64,000 nt of DNA, from contig JASBNA010000030.1 of assembly GCA_038087015.1 (NCBI GenBank), forward strand, positions 465,685 to 529,684. Reading direction: 5' to 3'. The DNA comes from Cerrena zonata. Its lineage: Eukaryota > Basidiomycota > Agaricomycetes > Polyporales > Cerrenaceae. The translations under genes and the position numbers were made by a program. Each line of letters starts with the position of its first letter. Position 1 is the first letter of the stretch. The notes under the pieces are model-generated. The model saw only the letters and a list, made by a program, of their open reading frames with translations, was not told the DNA's origin and made no database searches. Positions 58,243-64,000 of the stretch are shown one piece after another.

Positions 58243-60767
58243 TCACAAGTCCTCATTAAACACGGCTCGTCCAGTCTCCAGGGCCTTCAAAACAGGACTA
58301 GTGAGCAGTTCCACTCTCTCCTTGTAACTATCTTGGACCACATATACGATACTATTTAAAACCGTTCTGTCAGGATCCGGGAATAGGTCCGCGTCACTTG
58401 GCATGTCGATACCATGTCTACAGATAGGGAGGAACATTTAGCTATAATTATGCCGGAATAAAGTGGCGTGCTTACATATCCTTCAGATGAGATACTATGT
58501 CATCCTTTGGCTTGTTATGTTCTTCACAGTGAGAGCAATACCAGACGCGCTGCAATGTCACCGTGTTCTCATTCTCTCGTTCGACTGCTTGATCGAGGGG
58601 GCCTAGCTTGAGAACTTTCTCGCTGGATATTACCTCTAGCTCACAGGAAGGCCCCCCATAACCTGCACGTCGCATCACATGAGCCACCTATTTTTAAATC
58701 GTAAATGGCACGTAGAATTCGAAAATCGAGGAACTTACGGCATCTCTCCAATTGTAGATGGTCTCCGTTCCAAGAGACTGACAATCTATCTTCTTGCAAG
58801 TGAGTCTGGGGTTAAGTTGATCTAACTCTTGAACTGTCGCTAGTCGATCTTTACCACAAGCTTCGAGGACCCTGAGGGCTGATGGCGAAGAAGTGGAAAA
58901 TCTTGACGGTTTCCACACACACATGCCAAGGATATCTAGCGTCGAGTCATACATGCTGTCCTGTGAATAGTACCCTCCTGCTGTTGGGAATCGACGCCTG
59001 CACTCGTGGATAGCAATCAAGTAATCTAAGTTTTGAAAGACCGAATGACAGTTGTGACATCGGAACATCTGAGCAAAGACAAGATTGTCAAGCGAAATGT
59101 CAGGAGGAAGATCATCCATCGCGTTCTTGAGATATTCATCTAGCTTCTCTTTAACTTCGGCTTTCCAGTTGGCAACGATGTCAGGAATTTTAGGTTCGAG
59201 CGCCTGGTAAATGTCGATAGTAGGTTCTTGCTTGTTGACGGAAGGGTCTAGAATAGCCTTGAAATCCGGAAGGCGTGCCAATTCTCTTGTAGAGGGGAAG
59301 ACATTGCGATATGGCCGTGCGAACGTGGCCATAGCTTGACGATACAAGACGAATCGTTGTCTCAATGACTCCATGTATTCGCTCTTGAGGCGTCGAGGCC
59401 GGATCTTGGTCATGACATGGCAGACAACCTCCTGCTGAATCTTCTGCCAACCTGTATGTTCCTTTGTCAGAGCATTGTTCCCATCTGGATAATGAAATTG
59501 AAATACATACCTCGTTCGGTGAGGGGCTGCATTTGGCGTACGGCGGGAAGCATTTTCAACCTCACCGAGTCAGTGAGGAACCTTTGCTTATCTACCCAAA
59601 GGACATCTTCCTCGTAGCCCATCTCCTTTAACCTTCTCGAAACCCTAAAGAATTATAGTGAGCGCAGTCAAGATGATTTATGAGAAAAGATGCTTACTCT
59701 TCATATCTTCGTCTTTTCATCGCTTCGATCTCCTCTGCGCGTTCGGTCTTTGTGTGAGAAAACCATAACCTGCAGCGAGCAGCATGCTTGGTGCGCATCA
59801 ACTTAACTCGTTAGAGCAAACATATACCACGTAGATGACTTACCGCCTCAAGTTCCTTAACTCTTGCTTTGCCTTCCTCCAGGAATTTTGTCCTCGCCTC
59901 GACATCCACCTGTCTTTTCCATGCTCCCATGATTTCAGTAACTTCGGAATCAAGCACTAAAGTTTCCCCATATACTAATACCCTAAGGTCAGAATGTAAA
60001 TGAAGAGCAGAAGATAATGTGGGACTAACTTCGCTTTGTTGATAAATGGGCGGACATATGAGGGAGTACAAAGTCTACGGTATCTACGTCAACTAGCAGG
60101 GCAAGGGGGTTTTTAGTCCTTGAAATAATGTAAGCTGTCAGACCTATCCCATTGGTGAGCCTGCAAAACTGACCTGGTACTCTTGCATGAGTTGCATAAC
60201 CGGGCACGAAACTCCCATATCACATTTTGTATTCCAGACTTGAAGCATAGCTAAACTTTGGGTGAGTCTGAATCACGCATTGGATCGCTGGCGTGAGCTC
60301 ACAGTACAGATAGGTTCAAAGCACAAGCTAGCGAATACAGGTTCGCTCATTCCTGGGAACGGTTCCGGAAGACCTTCCACATTCATCCGAGATTCTTTCC
60401 ATATATATGCGGAGCTACGAGCCATCAGTAGGTTTCGGAACGCTTTAGTCGTTCTGGCAATGTGTAGGAGGTCTAATGGGCGTGATCGACAAAGAACCTA
60501 TTTTGTGAAGCATTGTTAAATGAGATTCTATCAATTTCTCATTAATGTTAATAGAAGCGGAGTCGAGGAACCTACCTCGATAAGAATGTCTAATGGCATC
60601 TCCGGAAGACTTTGAAGTGCGCCTCGAAGACCGCGTCGTACATTACGCTGTGGTTTAGTTATCGATGTACTAGAGGAGAGTTCAGGTTTAGGTTCAGGTT
60701 CATGTTCGATATCTTTCGATGATCCTTCACGAGCTTTCAGTCGTTTGCTTTGTAGTGGCTTTGGCAT
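58243..60767 (-). CDS. F-box-like protein, copy C (full length)
   Basis: The most complete of three paralogues. The start is MPKPLQSKRLKAREGSS, then TKPQRNVRRGLRG and the F-box-like ALQSLPEMPLDILIE, joined to DLLHIARTTKAFRNLLMARS. The Cys region CFKSGIQNVIWEFRARLCNS has CNSCK after it. A helical part (VTEIMGAWKRQVDVEARTKF) and MLPAVRQMQPLTER precede the large exon MTKIRPRRLKSEYMESLRQR, with a second zinc-like cluster, FRCHNCHSVFQ plus AIHECR. Unlike copy B it continues after YNWRDA with VAHVMRRAGYGG, then VWYCSHCEEHNKPKDDIVSH, a further Cys/His cluster, and ends LKALETGRAVFNEDL. Likely an SCF substrate receptor or a relative; target unknown. Its start lies 630 bases from the stop of AAD copy 2, same strand. 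Confidence 0.78.
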
Positions 60768-61396
60768 GACGGCGTCACGGTAATAGTGAAAGGAGCAATA
60801 GCCTCCGGCAGTTCGGCTAATGATGCACTGATATAATGACGCCGGTATTCACCGCAGGACCACACGCTACTGTACCGTAATGACCCCTAACAGGTTGTAC
60901 TATTTTCGCAGATACACTCACAACGGAGATTCTATCCTCAGTACTCTCGCAGAGAAGCCACTAAAATCCTTCGTACACATATGTACTCAATATCGAAAGC
61001 GACAAGCGAATGCGTGAAGAATGTGAGTCGGCGTTGCCAACGAGGAGTGAGAGCATGGTCTTCCTGTAGAAATAAATATACTAGTTTATAATTGTCGGAG
61101 ACAATTTGTGAAGGCATGAATAGAATCAGCGTGGACAGTAGAAGAAGACAGTTACTAGTTCTTCGTGTTGTTCTCTCGCGCGTCTATATTCAAAGTCGGG
61201 CGGGTCACTACCTTAAATGGTTCAACACTTGGCGGGACGCGATCATTTGAATATCGATACCCGAACATCAAATTGAGGATTTGTCTCCGAGACTTGCGAC
61301 ATAAGGGTAGTTCGGGTAGCTCTGGGAATGCATAGTGTACAGAGTGGTAAAGAGAGATACTAGTTTGCTTTCGAGCGTTTAATCGCTTAATTCGAG
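60768..61396. other. Intergenic between AAD copy 2 (3') and F-box copy C (5')
   Basis: No gene seen. Unlike F-box copies A and B, I find no GATAAG run about 300 bases upstream of the copy C start. Confidence 0.4.
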
Positions 61397-62962
61397 TTAC
61401 AACTTCGTAGGACGAATGGCTTGTTGGGTGGGCCATTTATCGAAAGTACCAGCATTTTTATACAAGAAATTGTAGTCGGAACCGTTTCCCTGTTCATGAC
61501 AGTCAGGTCCGTTAGTCCTATGAAGACGATGTAGGACGGCTTGGACTCACAAATCGGCTAGTAGGAAAACCAAGATCGAACGGTAGGATACTTTCGAGAT
61601 AGGTGATGTGTTCCTGGGTTAAGACAACATCGAGTCCCTCAAGATTCTGCTTGAGATGTTCGATTTTACGACCACCAATGATAGGAAAGACGTAAGGCGT
61701 CTTCTGCATAACATATGATATCGCAACTGAGGAGAAGTTTAAATCAACCGCGTTCTTCGCGATGGAACTTCCTTGATACTCACCCGAAGTGATCGATTCG
61801 GCACCAACCTCTGCGGCGACTTTCTCAAGAGCAAGGCAGACCTTGCGTTCATTCTCGGTTCGTTCCCAGTTTGGCCCACTTAACGTACGACCTGGTTGTT
61901 GTACCGAGTGAAGATGATGCTTCGTGGGTGAAATAATGAAGCTTACCCTTCTCTCCAGTTTGCCGTCTGCGCTCCTCTTCGGCATCCGTGCGAATCTTGC
62001 CTGCTCCAAGAACATTGAAGGGGGCGATGGCCATGCCTAATATATATTGTAGGTTTTGGTGATAGAATATATTTGCTTATGGATATACCTTCTTCCCTGA
62101 CCATGGGTATAATCTCTCGTTCGAGGTCTCGCACTAGGATATTCCATGGACCTTGATACACCACGAAAGGGGTCTTGCCAGTGAGCCTGGCATATGTGTT
62201 GGCTTTGGACACGACCCAAGCTGGAGTGTCAGATATACCCTATTGAACAAGTAGACTCGATTACGTGTGCCGAGGTCAAAAAGATAAACGAGATCTTACC
62301 AGGTACAAGACTTTGCCTTGCGCTATGAGGTTATGCAATCCATTCATAACCTCTTCTATAGGAGTGGCAAAGTCCCACCAATGGACGTAGAGAATATCTA
62401 TGTAGTCAGTGCGAAGTTTCTTGAGCGAAGCCTCCACCGAGAGGTGCATGGATTTAAGGTTGCATCCCGTATATGCGGTCTTTTGAGCGATGTTTGGGTC
62501 TCCACGTTTATAGTTTGTTGTATACTAAGTGATTCAGGTCCTTCAGTATATATCCCACCCCAGGATAACGATTCACCTAACACACCTTTGTCGCAATCAC
62601 GATCTGGTCACGGATTCCGCGTGTTTCCATCCACTCTCCAAGGAGCTCTTCCGAAGCTTCGTCCTGACTATGACATCATCATACGGGTTACCGTTATACA
62701 CTCCTTTCCCATACAATGACAACGCTGGGTAGACTCACTAGCCGTTCGCAGTGTCGATGAAGTTTCCTCCAAACTCGTAGAAAGCGTCGAGAAGCTTGAA
62801 GCTACTTTCCTTGTTCATCTCTCCCATGCCGGGCCATCTATCACCAATGCTCATTGCACCAAGACAGATAGGAGAGACATGAACGCCTGCTGTGGGTGCG
62901 AGTTGGCGATGACGACCCAGTTTGGTAGGAGGAGGAGGGGCTGGAGACCAAAGGCTAGCCAT
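61397..62962 (-). CDS. Aryl-alcohol dehydrogenase-type aldo/keto reductase, copy 2 (intact)
   Basis: Same enzyme group and eight-exon layout as copy 1, but the frame is open throughout. The start is [20 protein letters not shown], then [19 protein letters not shown]. The catalytic Asp is in [10 protein letters not shown], Tyr in the joined [13 protein letters not shown], Lys in [16 protein letters not shown] and His in DILYVHWWD. Cofactor-side segments include [34 protein letters not shown] and [17 protein letters not shown]. The last exon gives [19 protein letters not shown] and [14 protein letters not shown]-dependent reduction of aromatic aldehydes, useful in lignin and aromatic metabolism, is the family role; the substrate here is unproven. 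Confidence 0.9.
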
Positions 62963-64000
62963 GACTCAGAAAGAAATATTCGGGGTGAGCAGTTAGATGG
63001 TGGGGGTAAGAGGGGGAGAAAGGTAAGCAGCGCTCTCCGTATATTATAGTTTTTATATTCACTTGCAGGTCTGCTGAGCTGATTATTAATCGAGAAGCCA
63101 TCTATGTGTTCCTCGATAGCGATCTGAATGTAGCTGTATAGCATGTGCATCGGACTACCGTGACCCACCGTCAACGCCTCTTAAGTTCACATGCTCACGC
63201 GGATGACTTCGTCATTGAAGAGAGCAAGGTTTCTGTTGTCTAGAGTGAAAGATATGTTACGCGCGAATGTCTCGAAACTCCCTTACATGGCACTCGACTG
63301 TGAACACGCCATGAGACCATGACTATTGTTCGCAGAAGGTGATTGGATTCCATCGTATGCCGGTAAGTTTTAAAAGCTGATCGTTATTGTTAGCTTTAAG
63401 CGTACGCATACGGTACAGTAGTGATGAGGAACGGGAGGCGGCAATATTGAGATTTCAACCTCAAATGTGAGAAATCGTTGTAAGAAGGTGCCAGTCTTTC
63501 GTGGGTGAGGAGTGAACAAGGATTACTAGATCAATGCAGCTGGACCAGCGCCGAACGGTACAGCAGGGCTACCAAGGTTGGGGACGTTGTACATAATGTA
63601 CAGTTTCTCTAGCGACTTGGAAACCTTCCGACCTCACACGAGCTAACGCGAAGTTTCTATAATACCGTCATGAGGTAGGCATGCCCTAGCATGGGTCCCA
63701 GTGAATCATCAGCATCGCAGTTGCGCAGCATCTCAGGGCACACCAAGCGTCTGAACGTTCATAGGTCACGTCGAATGCAGGCGTTCAAACAAAGTTTAGG
63801 GACAACTCGTTTTCCATACAAGGGTCCTCCTCATGATGGAAGAAGCAAACATGGCAACATGAGGCGACGGTTCTGATAATAAGAACCTTGTCCTGTGAAC
63901 TTAACCATCCCCCTCCTTGCGCTACGTTCTCGTTCACCCTTGCCCTTCAAGTTGCTCCACCCCGCCTTTGAACATGGTTTTTGTGAACAACACTACTTTT
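62963..64000. other. Intergenic, upstream of AAD copy 2 to the window end
   Basis: Holds the AAD copy 2 promoter. No supported gene in the remaining 0.9 kb; short open frames such as 63691-63876 (+) have no recognisable domain. Confidence 0.4.
63050..63057 (-). promoter_or_regulatory. TATA box of AAD copy 2
   Basis: TATAAAAA on the minus strand, 88-95 bases before the ATG at 62962, nearly the same distance as in AAD copy 1. Confidence 0.55.

Overview
The window is nuclear DNA of a filamentous basidiomycete, most likely an Agaricomycete. Nearly every gene is split by many introns of about 45-65 bases with GT..AG ends. Several families are typical of that group: a DUF6533 membrane protein, a CxC5/CxC6 cysteine-cluster protein that travels with KDZ transposons, an HsbA-type secreted protein, a GH71 alpha-1,3-glucanase, and aryl-alcohol dehydrogenase (AAD) aldo/keto reductases. 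Gene models were built by reading exons across the splice sites, so internal exon edges are predictions. No tRNA, rRNA, CRISPR array or bacterial-type operon was seen.

Left part (1-13.7 kb): a KDZ-associated cysteine-cluster gene runs off the left edge. After 2.7 kb without a recognisable gene come a SUZ/SUZ-C RNA-binding protein (+), Cys-Gly dipeptidase DUG1 (-), an alpha/beta hydrolase (-), and a 4.9 kb gene (-) joining a helical N-terminal region, an EF-hand and two ZZ-like zinc fingers. A 20-copy CTACCCA array lies upstream of that gene.

Housekeeping block (15.5-37.2 kb): serine palmitoyltransferase subunit LCB2 (-), UDP-glucose 6-dehydrogenase (-), tRNA-dihydrouridine synthase DUS3 (+), a divergent USP25/28-like ubiquitin hydrolase (-), a secreted type-B carboxylesterase (-), autophagy kinase ATG1 (+) and kinase IKS1 (-).

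Accessory block (38.4-46 kb and 58-63 kb): an AAD gene followed by an F-box-like gene occurs twice in mirror orientation, at 38.4-41.1 kb (+) and 58.2-63.0 kb (-). In the left copy the F-box gene is a wreck carrying a SINE-like insertion with a 13-14 bp target duplication. A third F-box paralogue (43.9-45.9 kb) and a DUF6533 membrane protein lie beside it.

Middle block (46.6-55.8 kb): trifunctional folate enzyme FOL1 (-) is divergent from ER membrane complex subunit EMC2 (+). Then come ribosomal protein eS30 (-), a GH71 glucanase (+) and an HsbA-like secreted protein (-). The best hidden feature is in the last intron of the eS30 gene: a 100-nt box C/D snoRNA on the gene's strand. Its two guides match 25S rRNA segments about 100 nt apart.

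Two genes (AAD copy 1 and IKS1) each need a one-base correction to be read through, and one junction in the ubiquitin hydrolase does not join with a GT-AG intron. Residual indels in the sequence, or recent gene decay, should be kept in mind.
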